From Clostridia bacterium (lineage in GTDB: Bacteria; Acidobacteriota; Terriglobia; Terriglobales; Acidobacteriaceae): a stretch of DNA of 55,016 bases. Made by a program: the position numbers and the translations under genes. Where the stretch lies: NCBI GenBank assembly GCA_035561135.1, contig DATMYA010000020.1, forward strand, positions 1 to 55,016, read 5' to 3'. Positions 1 through 11,037 of this stretch are shown piece by piece. The notes beneath the pieces are model-generated. The model was not told the origin of the DNA. It saw only the letters and a list, made by a program, of their open reading frames with translations, and did not search any database. Position 1 is the stretch's first letter, and each line of letters starts with the position of its first letter.

Positions 1-2
1 GC

Positions 3-92
3 CCTGCCAAGCCGAGTATCCGCCTCGTTACAGACTGGCCAACAACTGCAGGTCAAAGCTTCTATTCGCCAGACTACCCTCAACGATTCTAG
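3..92 (+). CDS. Possible C-terminal tail of a gene cut by the window edge
   Basis: Reading from base 3 gives an open frame of 29 codons with a protein-like composition, ending in SPDYPQRF and a TAG at 90-92. Only the tail is inside the window, so no family can be named. Another frame is also open to a TAG near 118, so the assignment is weak. It rests only on the residue composition and on the lack of any other explanation for the first 90 bases. Confidence 0.25.
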   Translation, partial: PAKPSIRLVTDWPTTAGQSFYSPDYPQRF

Positions 93-184
93 CTATTCAG
101 TCGCAAGTGTGTCGTCGTTAGTTGAAAGCGGGGTTATCCGCTTGCAGGCGCGCTGAATTATCGTGTCGTGAATCAGGTCGGTGG

Positions 185-483
185 CCCGACACAAGCCCTC
201 TGTTGGCTTGTGTTGGGGCCGGTGGCCCACATCTCCGGGCTAAACTGCGTCGGTGCCCCACATCTCGGCGGTGTTCCGAGATGTGGGTCTTTTGAACTTT
301 TTCCGGCGTTACGCAATCACTAAGGTCGGCGTCTTCGAAACGAATCACAATGGACGGCTGACAGACGCAGTGGCAGAATTCCTCATTCGCGGGAGATGTG
401 ATGAGATCCCAAAAAGACCCACATCTGCGAACACCGCGCAGATGTGGGGCACCGGCAGGAGGAGAGTTGAGATGTGGGCCACC
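185..483. repeat. REPIN-like inverted pair of hairpin repeats
   Basis: Three hairpins of similar design lie before the first full gene. Stem 257-268/276-287 and stem 418-429/437-448 are inverted relative to each other. They share a seven-base loop (CGGTGTT, or its complement) and a CCCACATCT stem base. The inner four stem positions differ between them, yet both stems stay perfectly paired. A half-copy, GGTGGCCCACATCTC, sits at 221-235 and its exact reverse complement at 469-483, so the whole block is an inverted repeat around about 298-407. A third hairpin, 185-197/205-217, has a different stem (one G-T pair) but also follows GGTGG. Paired inverted REP sequences of this kind are called REPINs or BIMEs and are usually mobilised in trans by RAYT transposases; none is in the window. 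Confidence 0.75.
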
Positions 484-613
484 AGCCGGCTCTACTTTTT
501 TTTAGTTGGAGCGGCTGCGATTCGACATCAAGCAACACCTGTTGGGTCGCGATGAACAGCGACCGTGTTGTCACCGCGACATTTGGGCAGCAATAACAAT
601 GGAGGATGCTGGG

Positions 614-1273
614 ATGGTTCGCATGTTATTTTTCGTACTCTCTTTGTTGGCTACCGTGGGCCAAGACCGCATGCTTGTTGGCCAAGAGCGCGTGTTGGAC
701 TTAACAGATGTGCCCAAAGCGACGAGGCGCTTTCCACCATCGGCACAAACAATTTCTGGCATCTATGGAAGACTCATCGGTGGCCCTCCACCTCGTGGCC
801 CGTTGACGTTATCACTCCTGAGTGCCAACTTGGAGCCCAACAACGAAGTGGTATACGAGGTTAGATTTACCAATACAGGCTCGCAGCCTACCTGCATTCC
901 CAACGACCCGCAGGTTTCTCACGTAGAACCTCTGACACCGGAACCATATTCATATGCCGGAGGGACACTCTCCCTTCATGTAAGGGATGCCAAGGGAGAT
1001 AGAAGAGCGCTGGGGAGCATCAAGCTCGTCGACGACGCAAGCCACTCACATTGCGAGAAATTGGCACCCAACGAATCGTTCGTCGTTCGTGCGAAGACGA
1101 CTGATACGCGTCCAATGCTCAGGGGGCTGCAGGCAACAGCGGATTGGTCTACGTTTTCTGCTCGTGTGTGGTTTGCAGACGGCAAGACTTACGAGGATAA
1201 TTCGAGCCAGCAATCAGTTGAGTCCAATGCATTGCCAATCTGCGCCACAGATTGCAATGGCAGTAAACCCTGA
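614..1273 (+). CDS. Secreted hypothetical protein
   Basis: This encodes about 219 residues of unknown function. The start at 614 is chosen because a GGAGG at 601-605 sits eight bases upstream and the protein then opens with a signal peptide (MVRMLFFVLSLLATVGQ). The mature part contains a stretch resembling an immunoglobulin-like or DUF4232-type extracellular fold (EVRFTNTGSQPTCIP, then SLHVRDAKGD). Four cysteines in the second half could form disulfides. It stands alone after the REPIN-like repeat, with no operon partner. I recognise no catalytic motif. Export is well supported; the fold is a guess from the alternating hydrophobic pattern. Confidence 0.6.
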   Translation: MVRMLFFVLSLLATVGQDRMLVGQERVLDLTDVPKATRRFPPSAQTISGIYGRLIGGPPPRGPLTLSLLSANLEPNNEVVYEVRFTNTGSQPTCIPNDPQVSHVEPLTPEPYSYAGGTLSLHVRDAKGDRRALGSIKLVDDASHSHCEKLAPNESFVVRAKTTDTRPMLRGLQATADWSTFSARVWFADGKTYEDNSSQQSVESNALPICATDCNGSKP

Positions 1274-1438
1274 GTAGCGAGCGTTGCAGCGGGCGGCGAG
1301 TTCCACTCCTGGACACAGCCGCCCTGTTGCTCCCACGACCAGCATCTTATGCCCACGCGAGTCTAGGCTCCAGGGAATTACATTAACGGACACAGCCTGG
1401 ATGGTTGCACCGGCGCCGATGCCCTATACTCATGCGCT

Positions 1439-2020
1439 ATGAGCGCGCCCCAGGAAGTGGAAGTGAAATTCTTGGTTGTGAACGCCACGTCGCTCGAGCA
1501 GCGACTGCGCGAAGCTGGTTTCTCTGAGAAAACGCCGCCCACGCACGAGATGAACACGCTCTACGACTTGCCCGATAAGTCGCTCCGCCATAAAGGTCAC
1601 GTCCTCCGACTGCGCGAGTATGGCGATCGCTGGACGCTAACTCACAAAGCCAAGTCTCAGAACGCACGGCATAAGACGCGCATCGAGAACGAAACGGCCG
1701 TCTCCGATGGCCCGCAGATGGAGGCCATACTTCTTGCGCTGGGCTATGCTCCCAGCTTCCGTTATGAGAAGTTTCGCGCCGAGTGGACTGACGGTCATGG
1801 CGAAGTTGTGATCGATCGCACTCCCATCGGCGTCGTCGCCGAAATTGAAGGCGCTCCCGAATGGATCGATCGGACCGCGGCGTCTCTCGGCGTTACCGAA
1901 AGCGAATACATCACCAAGTCGTATGCAAACCTGTTTCTTGAGTGGCGCGCTCGCACCGGCAGTCATGCAACCGACATGACATTCGCCGAGTGTGGCGTCT
2001 CTCCGGCCAAACTAAGCTGA
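1439..2020 (+). CDS. CYTH-domain protein (class IV adenylate cyclase / triphosphatase type)
   Basis: This 193-residue protein belongs to the CYTH superfamily, a tunnel-shaped fold that binds triphosphates with divalent metal. The hallmark ExExK is at residues 6-10 (EVEVK). Basic and acidic residues line later strands (HVLRLREYGDRWTLTHKAK, then EIEGAPEWID). Length and the LYDLPDKSLRHKGHVLRLR segment match the CyaB-like class IV adenylate cyclase branch. Many such bacterial proteins act on inorganic triphosphate or thiamine triphosphate instead, so the substrate is open. The glycosyltransferase starts 40 bases downstream on the same strand. No clear ribosome-binding site precedes the ATG. Confidence 0.85.
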   Translation: MSAPQEVEVKFLVVNATSLEQRLREAGFSEKTPPTHEMNTLYDLPDKSLRHKGHVLRLREYGDRWTLTHKAKSQNARHKTRIENETAVSDGPQMEAILLALGYAPSFRYEKFRAEWTDGHGEVVIDRTPIGVVAEIEGAPEWIDRTAASLGVTESEYITKSYANLFLEWRARTGSHATDMTFAECGVSPAKLS

Positions 2021-2060
2021 GTCGCGTTTCAACACCACGAACACAATTTACGAGGTACTC

Positions 2061-3683
2061 ATGACGATGCGGGCCGGCACCTCTGAACTGAAATCCAGCG
2101 ATCTCCGCAATGCGGCAACGAGCGGCAATGCGCAGACAACGAATGCAGCCACTCGCACCGGTATGGGCGTCGTCCTCGCCCTGGCCGCAGTCAAGTTGCT
2201 CGTTAGCCTTGCAGTGGTGAACAACTACGGCTACTTCCGCGACGAGCTTTACTATCTCGCTTGCAGCGAACACCCGTCGTGGGGATACGTTGACCAGCCG
2301 CCGCTCGTGGCTGCCATCACCTGGCTCATTCGCCACACGCTCGGAACCTCGCTGTTTGCACTCCGCCTGCTGCCGGCGCTGGCCGGAACCCTCACAGTAA
2401 TACTAGCCGCGCTTCTCGCGCGAGAAATGCGCGGAGGACGCATCGCGCAGGGCATCGCCGCCCTCGGCACCCTGCTCTCCACCGTCTATCTCGGCATGGA
2501 CCACTTGCTCACCATGAACAGCTTCGATGTGCCGCTGTGGATGGCCTGCGCATGGGTGGTCCTCCGTATCGCAAACACCGGCAACGAGCGCCTCTGGCTG
2601 CTCTTCGGTGCCATCTCCGGAGTCACGCTTCTCAACAAATACGGCATAGGTTTCTTCGGCGTTGGCATAATCGTCGGACTCCTGCTGACGCCGATGCGCC
2701 GCTCGCTTGCACGTCCGTGGATCTGGCTCGGAGGCGCCCTCGCCTGCCTGATTATCCTGCCCAACTTTCTCTGGCAAGCAAACCGCGGATTCCCCTTCCT
2801 GGAACTCATGGGCAACATCCGCCACTCCGGGCGCGATGTCGCACTCGGGCCGCTGGCGTTCATCGGGCAGCAGCTCCTGATGATGAATCCAATTGCCACG
2901 CCTGCGCTCGCCGCCGGTATCGCCTGGTTCTTCACCCGTCGAGGCAAGCCGTATCGTGTCCTCGGGTGGGCGTACATCGTCTTTTTGGCGGAGATGATGG
3001 TGCTGAAGGGTAAGAGCTACTATCTCGCGCCGGTTTATCCGGTGCTCTTTGCGGCCGGAGGCATCGCGCTCGAACGATGGTGCTCACCCGCCGAAGGCCA
3101 GCTGAGGCCGGCTCGCAGCTGGACCCTTGCCGCGTATCTTTGCGTATGGGTCATCGTTGGTGCCTTGATCGCGCCGATGTTCTTCCCCGTGCTGCCCGCC
3201 GAAACCTATATCCGCTATTCAAGGGCGCTCGGGCTAGAGCCGCCGAAATTCGAGAACCAACCCCAGGGGCGCCTGCCGCAACTCTATGCCGATATGTTTG
3301 GCTGGCCGGAGATGGTCGAAACCGTCGCGCGCTACTACAACTCTCTGACTCCAGACGAGCGCGCCCGCACCGCCATCTTCGCCGACAACTACGGACAGGC
3401 TGGCGCAATCGACTTCTTCGGCCCACGTTACGGCCTCCCAAAATCCATCGGCGGACACCAGAGCTACTGGTTCTGGGGACCACGAGGCTACACCGGCGAA
3501 AGCATCATCGTTCTCGGAGAAGACGATCCGCAGAGCCTCGAACGCAATTGCGCGTCTTTCTCCCAGGTCGCGGTCCTTGACCACCCCAACGCTCGTCCGG
3601 ACGAAAATCTACCCATCTATCACTGTCGCGGCCTCAAGCAGCCCCTGTCAGACTTCTGGCCTTACACGAAACACTTCAGCTAA
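2061..3683 (+). CDS. Membrane glycosyltransferase, GT39/ArnT-like (PMT_2 family)
   Basis: This is a 540-residue polytopic membrane protein. After a polar N-terminal tail of about 38 residues, the first membrane helix leads into a loop with FRDELYYLACSEHPSWGY and VDQPPLVA. That loop is typical of GT-C enzymes of the PMT_2/ArnT type, whose acidic residues there serve catalysis. Around ten further hydrophobic segments follow, then a soluble periplasmic C-terminal domain from about residue 370. Such enzymes move a sugar from a polyprenyl-phosphate donor to lipid or protein acceptors on the outer face of the inner membrane. The acceptor cannot be read here. It follows the CYTH gene closely and ends at a hairpin at 3701-3729. 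Confidence 0.85.
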   Translation: MTMRAGTSELKSSDLRNAATSGNAQTTNAATRTGMGVVLALAAVKLLVSLAVVNNYGYFRDELYYLACSEHPSWGYVDQPPLVAAITWLIRHTLGTSLFALRLLPALAGTLTVILAALLAREMRGGRIAQGIAALGTLLSTVYLGMDHLLTMNSFDVPLWMACAWVVLRIANTGNERLWLLFGAISGVTLLNKYGIGFFGVGIIVGLLLTPMRRSLARPWIWLGGALACLIILPNFLWQANRGFPFLELMGNIRHSGRDVALGPLAFIGQQLLMMNPIATPALAAGIAWFFTRRGKPYRVLGWAYIVFLAEMMVLKGKSYYLAPVYPVLFAAGGIALERWCSPAEGQLRPARSWTLAAYLCVWVIVGALIAPMFFPVLPAETYIRYSRALGLEPPKFENQPQGRLPQLYADMFGWPEMVETVARYYNSLTPDERARTAIFADNYGQAGAIDFFGPRYGLPKSIGGHQSYWFWGPRGYTGESIIVLGEDDPQSLERNCASFSQVAVLDHPNARPDENLPIYHCRGLKQPLSDFWPYTKHFS

Positions 3684-3700
3684 ACAATCCTCTAAAACGA

Positions 3701-3729
3701 AAAGCGCCGGGCATATGCCTCGACGCTTT
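3701..3729. terminator. Hairpin between convergent genes
   Basis: An inverted repeat, AAAGCG...CGCTTT, encloses a perfect GGCATATGCC core and sits 18 bases after the glycosyltransferase stop and 22 bases before the end of the opposing gene. It has A/T flanks on both sides and probably acts as a shared terminator. Confidence 0.5.
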
Positions 3730-3750
3730 CAAATCCCGCTACCATGTCCG

Positions 3751-4197
3751 TTATGCTGCCTGCCGCTCCTTCATTGCCGACTTGTGTCCCACAATGACGT
3801 AGTACACCGCGCGATCGAAGAATTGCTCCAGCGAAATCACAAACTCCAGTTCGCTCAACAGTTCCAGCGCGTCATCTGCGAGGGCCTCGCCCTGCATGAA
3901 AGTCCACAAGTGTTCCTTCGAGATAATCATTGCCCAAACCAACTGCTCCAGTGGGACGCCTTGCTGACCGCGCCTTGCTCCCAGGCGCGTGAAGCGCTGG
4001 TGAACGTCCGATTCAGTCTTCGTGTCCAGCCAGTCCCCCAGGTGTTGAACCAGTTGGCGAACGTCGTGCTCCAGTTCCGTCGCCGGTATGGCGCGCAATG
4101 AATCTGTCCGCTCCGCAGCATGTAACTTATGCACGATCCCAATCGCCAGCGCATCAGAGTATTTCTCAATCAGTCGCGCGTATCTTAATCCGGGCAT
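3751..4197 (-). CDS. RsbRD N-terminal-like sensor protein
   Basis: This encodes about 148 residues and looks wholly helical. The start at 4197 is preferred over an ATG six codons upstream because GGGAGGA lies four bases before it. The pattern resembles the globin-like RsbRD N-terminal domain found on stressosome proteins and some histidine kinases. Matching features are a long amphipathic first helix (ARLIEKYSDALAIGIVHKL), LVQHLGDWLDTKTESDV, and a C-terminal ELEFVISLEQFFDRAVYYVI helix. No STAS domain or kinase follows, so this is a stand-alone sensor-like module. The family call is from the helix pattern, not from a diagnostic motif. It ends facing the glycosyltransferase and is followed upstream by secA on the same strand. 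Confidence 0.5.
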   Translation of the reverse strand: MPGLRYARLIEKYSDALAIGIVHKLHAAERTDSLRAIPATELEHDVRQLVQHLGDWLDTKTESDVHQRFTRLGARRGQQGVPLEQLVWAMIISKEHLWTFMQGEALADDALELLSELEFVISLEQFFDRAVYYVIVGHKSAMKERQAA

Positions 4198-4282
4198 CGC
4201 TTCCTCCCATTTCAATGGATGCGAGATAGGTCTACGCCGCTGCAGTTAATCCCGTACACATCATCCGGACGAGCGCTACAAC

Positions 4283-4310
4283 GAAAACGGCCTCCCGGTT
4301 AGGAAGGCCG
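4283..4310 (-). terminator. Terminator of secA
   Basis: Read on the minus strand, CGGCCT (4310-4305) pairs with AGGCCG (4293-4288) and is followed by TTTTCGTT. It lies 27 bases beyond the secA stop, as expected for an intrinsic terminator. Confidence 0.65.
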
Positions 4311-4336
4311 CCTGTTGAACCACTGCTGTCGTCCGC

Positions 4337-7336
<3,000 letters not shown>

Positions 7337-7585
7337 AATTGCTTCCTTATCTCGAGCCTCAGGCTTTTACATGGGCTCTCAGCAGCCTTTGGCGAGGCCT
7401 TCAATCATTATATTGGATGCCGCGGGAGAGCAGTGGTTCTACCCACACTCCTTAGAGGAAGGATTGAGGACCGCAACACACCCAACTTCGCCCTTCTTCG
7501 ATTTTTTAAGGCTTCGCCAAAGCGGCGCCAAGGGATTGCATCCAACGCAAATGGAACCAACTGCCTGTTCGCCTTGGGGGTTCAG

Positions 7586-8956
7586 TTGGACAGCGCGCTC
7601 CTCGTACATCGCCTGCACTTCGCCTTCACCATAACTTTTCACTACCTCTTTCCTCAGCTCACCATGGGGCTTGCGCCGCTCATAGTGGTTCTGAAGAGCC
7701 TTGCGCTTCGCACCGGCAATGCGCACTACAACGATGCGGCACGTTTCTGGGCCAAAGTGTTCGGCATCAACTTCGTGCTTGGCGTCGTGACCGGCATACC
7801 TATGGAATTCCAGTTCGGCACGAACTGGGCGCACTTTTCAAGGCTTACCGGGGGCGTCATCGCGCAGCCAATCGTCATGGAAGGCGTCTTCTCGTTCTTC
7901 CTCGAATCTGCATTTCTTGGACTCTTCCTCTTCGGCGAGAAACGACTGAGTCCTCGCGGACACTGGTGGGCGGCCTTTGCCGTCTTCGTTGGCTCATGGC
8001 TTTCCGGGTTCTTCATCATCGCCGCCAACGCGTGGATGCAACATCCGGTCGCTTATCAGCGCATGGCTGACGGATCGTTCCAAGTCACCAGCTTCTGGGG
8101 CGTGCTCCTCAATCCCTGGGCACTCCTGCAATACGCGCATAACATGAGTGGCGCCGTCATAACAGGAGCTTTCGTTATGAGCGCCGTCGGCGCGTTCTAT
8201 CTGCTGGAACACCGGCACCAGGAACACGCACGCATTTTCGTCCGCATTGGCGTAATTGCCGGCGTCATCTTCAGCATTCTGCAACTGTTCCCCACCGGCG
8301 ATCTCCACGGCAAATACCTCGCGCGACACCAACCGGCCGCACTCGCCTCCATGGAAGCTCTCTGGGAAACACAGTCAGGCGCACCCATGGTATTTATTGG
8401 ACAGCCTGACGTGCAGCGTCGCCGCATCGACAATCCAGTTCAGGTGAACAGGGCATTGAGCTTCCTTATCTATGGCACGTTCGGCGCGGAGGTTAAGGGA
8501 CTCAACGCTTATCCAGAGGAAGACTGGCCGCAGAATATTCCACTGCTTTATTACAGCTATCACATCATGGCGGGCCTTGGGACGGTCTTCATCGCCGTCA
8601 TGCTTGTCGCTGCCTTCCTCCTATGGCGACGCAGGCTCTTCGACTCGCGGTGGATGCTCTGGGTCCTGATGCTCTGCCTGCCTTTCCCATACATCGCGAA
8701 TACCGCTGGATGGATGACATCTGAACTTGGACGCCAACCATGGCTCGTCTACGGACTGCTGCGCACCAGCGTTGGCTACTCGCAGACCGTCTCCGCCGGT
8801 AATGCCTGGTTCACTCTGCTCGGCTACATGGGGCTCTATACCGTGCTGGCAATATTTTTCGTTTTCCTAATTGGCCGGGTTATCGCCCAAGGACCGGAAG
8901 CCGCTTTACGAAATCGAAAGGGCGCGCCCGTAACCGCGCCGGAAGTGTCTCACTGA
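7586..8956 (+). CDS. cydA: Cytochrome bd ubiquinol oxidase subunit I (short Q-loop)
   Basis: CydA carries hemes b558, b595 and d and oxidises quinol while reducing O2 to water at the inner membrane. I place the start at TTG 7586. GGGGG lies five bases upstream, and the product then begins MDSALLVHRLHFAFTITFH, which puts the b595 histidine at residue 19 as in E. coli. The paired glutamates are in MEGVFSFFLES. The b558 ligands appear as the histidine in QYAHNMSG and the methionine in YHIMAGLG, and GRQPW is intact. At about 456 residues it lacks the long Q-loop insert of the E. coli enzyme and fits the short-loop or cyanide-insensitive branch. An upstream ATG would add 96 residues unlike any CydA. 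Confidence 0.95.
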   Translation: MDSALLVHRLHFAFTITFHYLFPQLTMGLAPLIVVLKSLALRTGNAHYNDAARFWAKVFGINFVLGVVTGIPMEFQFGTNWAHFSRLTGGVIAQPIVMEGVFSFFLESAFLGLFLFGEKRLSPRGHWWAAFAVFVGSWLSGFFIIAANAWMQHPVAYQRMADGSFQVTSFWGVLLNPWALLQYAHNMSGAVITGAFVMSAVGAFYLLEHRHQEHARIFVRIGVIAGVIFSILQLFPTGDLHGKYLARHQPAALASMEALWETQSGAPMVFIGQPDVQRRRIDNPVQVNRALSFLIYGTFGAEVKGLNAYPEEDWPQNIPLLYYSYHIMAGLGTVFIAVMLVAAFLLWRRRLFDSRWMLWVLMLCLPFPYIANTAGWMTSELGRQPWLVYGLLRTSVGYSQTVSAGNAWFTLLGYMGLYTVLAIFFVFLIGRVIAQGPEAALRNRKGAPVTAPEVSH

Positions 8957-8987
8957 TACAGGTTGCACTGAACCAAACGGAGCACAA

Positions 8988-10034
8988 ATGGAGACCACGT
9001 GGTTTGCTCTCGTCGCGCTCATGCTGACCGCCTACGTCGTGCTTGACGGTTTCGATATAGGCGCCGGCATTCTCCATCTCTACGTTGCCAGGACGGACGC
9101 TGAACGACGGCTCGTGCTCCGCACCATCGGCCCGGTGTGGGACGGTAATGAAGTGTGGCTGCTCGCCGCTGGAGGCACCCTCTACTTCGCCTTCCCCCTG
9201 CTGTACGCCTCCAGTTTCAGCGGCTTCTATCTTCCGCTCACGATCGTTCTCTGGTTGCTCGTCCTGCGTGCCATCGGTATCGAGTTCCGCATGCACCTGG
9301 ATATGGCAGTGTGGAGAAGTCTCTTCGACGGGCTGTTTGCATTCTCGAGCATCCTGCTCGCCATCTTCTTCGGCGCTGCGCTCGGAAACGTTGTTCGAGG
9401 AGTTCCGCTCGGCGCGAACGGCTATTTCTTTGAGCCACTCTGGACGAATTGGCGGGTCGGTCCTGAGCCCGGCATTCTCGACTGGTACACGGTTCTGACC
9501 GGCGTCGTCGCACTCGTCAGCTTGAGCATCCATGGTGCGCACTATGTCGCGCTCAAAACCGAGGGAGCCGTATCGCGGCGTTGCATGCGCGTCGCACGGC
9601 TTTTATGGCCCGCGCTCGTCGGCATCACGATCATCAGCCTAATCGCTACCGTCTACATCCACCCCACGGTGCTTTCAAATTACAGACAGCACCCGGCCAG
9701 TCTTCTCATTCCCCTGCTGGTCATAGCCGCACTGGCGTGGATGCCGCTTGCGCTTCGGCGAGGAGACCTCAAGGCCGCTTTCCTCGCAACATCCGTTTAT
9801 CTCGTCGCCATGCTCGTCGGCGCGGCCGTGGCACTCTATCCAACCCTCCTGCCAGCGAGCACAAACCCTGCGCACACGCTCACCATCTACAACACAGCGA
9901 CGGGCCACTATTCACTTCGACTCGGGCTAATTTGGTGGAGTTTTGGCATGCTGATCGCCATCGGATATTTTGTCTTCGTGTATCGCATGTTTCGCGGCAA
10001 GGTGGCAATCGAAGGTGACGATCACGGCTACTGA
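8988..10034 (+). CDS. cydB: Cytochrome bd ubiquinol oxidase subunit II
   Basis: CydB is the 348-residue partner of CydA. It has eight to nine predicted membrane helices and the family signature DGFDIGAGILH near residue 21, followed by WDGNEVWLLAAGGTLYFAFP. The start ATG is 31 bases after the cydA stop, so the two are co-transcribed. No CydX-like small subunit is visible in the 150 bases after it, and no CydDC transporter is in the window. The oxidase would give high-affinity O2 use and resistance to NO, which fits the NO-handling genes 18 kb away, although no shared regulatory site was found here. Confidence 0.96.
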   Translation: METTWFALVALMLTAYVVLDGFDIGAGILHLYVARTDAERRLVLRTIGPVWDGNEVWLLAAGGTLYFAFPLLYASSFSGFYLPLTIVLWLLVLRAIGIEFRMHLDMAVWRSLFDGLFAFSSILLAIFFGAALGNVVRGVPLGANGYFFEPLWTNWRVGPEPGILDWYTVLTGVVALVSLSIHGAHYVALKTEGAVSRRCMRVARLLWPALVGITIISLIATVYIHPTVLSNYRQHPASLLIPLLVIAALAWMPLALRRGDLKAAFLATSVYLVAMLVGAAVALYPTLLPASTNPAHTLTIYNTATGHYSLRLGLIWWSFGMLIAIGYFVFVYRMFRGKVAIEGDDHGY

Positions 10035-10148
10035 ACGCACCTAATTCAGATGCCGGATTCTTGCACATTATGCGGGTGCAGCAAATTTTCAGTTCTCCGC
10101 CGCAAGCTAATGATCCCTAAAGACTTCAACGCCGCTGACAATTAAAGA

Positions 10149-10164
10149 GGGGGCCGCGGCCCCC
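10149..10164. terminator. GC palindrome between cydB and the DUF892 gene
   Basis: GGGGG-CCGCGG-CCCCC is a perfect palindrome between two convergent genes. T-runs on either side are short, so its strength as a terminator is uncertain. Confidence 0.45.
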
Positions 10165-10188
10165 TGCTCGCTTGCATTGCATAAAATT

Positions 10189-10821
10189 CTAAGCGGCTCT
10201 CCGGCCTTGAGAACGCGACCGGCCGGCAGTCTTCTGGCTCTTACGGCCACGAGCCGCGCCGGTGTCCGTCATCTCTTCGCCTTCCATCCCCATCTCGTCC
10301 ATCGTCTCCTCGCTTACGCCCTCTCCCTCTTCTTCTTCCATCCCCAACTTTTCGGGCTTCACCTTGTTCGCGAACGTTTCCATCTTCTTCGCCATCTGTT
10401 GTTCTTCTTTCAAACTCTGGCCGAGCAGTCTTACAACTTTCTTGTGGTCCATCATCGTGCCCATTCGAATCAGCGATTCATACGCGCTGATCTCATACCG
10501 CTCGCCCTTGATGGATGCGGTTATGTCGAAAACATTTAGGATGTCATCCGACGGATCCTCTTCCTTGAAGTTCTGGTGTTCTTCGACCAGTCCCTTCACG
10601 CCGGCACATTCGGCCTCCTCCGGCTCCTCGCTCAATTCTTCGAAACACTGCTCCAGCCGCTCGATCTGCTTCTCGGTCTGCGCACGATGCGTTTCGAATT
10701 GCTTCTTCATATCCGGTCGGGATACCTCTTCGGCAAACTCACCGGTGATCTCAAGAAACTTGCGTTCGGCGTCAAGCATATCGCTCAGTTCATGCAAGAA
10801 AAGCTCATGAGCTGTCTGCAT
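10189..10821 (-). CDS. DUF892 (YciE-like) ferritin-like protein
   Basis: This 210-residue protein opens with the DUF892 signature MQTAHELFLHELSDMLDAE. It has a four-helix ferritin-like body to about residue 150, with recurring E/H residues suited to a di-iron site (E in DMLDAERKFLE, E in ERYEISAYESLIR, H in MMDHKKVV). The tail from residue 155 is low complexity, first acidic (MEEEEGEG) and then strongly basic (RGRKSQKTAGRSRSQGRRAA), so it could bind nucleic acid or DNA-coated surfaces. The family is linked to stress responses; its exact reaction is not established. It stands alone and diverges from the large acyl-activating gene. Confidence 0.88.
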   Translation of the reverse strand: MQTAHELFLHELSDMLDAERKFLEITGEFAEEVSRPDMKKQFETHRAQTEKQIERLEQCFEELSEEPEEAECAGVKGLVEEHQNFKEEDPSDDILNVFDITASIKGERYEISAYESLIRMGTMMDHKKVVRLLGQSLKEEQQMAKKMETFANKVKPEKLGMEEEEGEGVSEETMDEMGMEGEEMTDTGAARGRKSQKTAGRSRSQGRRAA

Positions 10822-11037
10822 ATCGTTTCCTCCGCAGGCTCAGATGCACTAAAAATGCACAGGTGTGCCAATCCAACTCTCGGTTCGTGCGCCCGTAGCT
10901 ACCCACTGGTTTCAACGAGCGAACTGCGATCCTCAGTACCCGGTTACCCGCCTCTCCCAGAGTTCCCCAGTAACGAACCTTCCTTTCAATTTCCGATTTT
11001 CTGTTGGGCATCAGTGCCTGTATATTCCTTAGCACCT

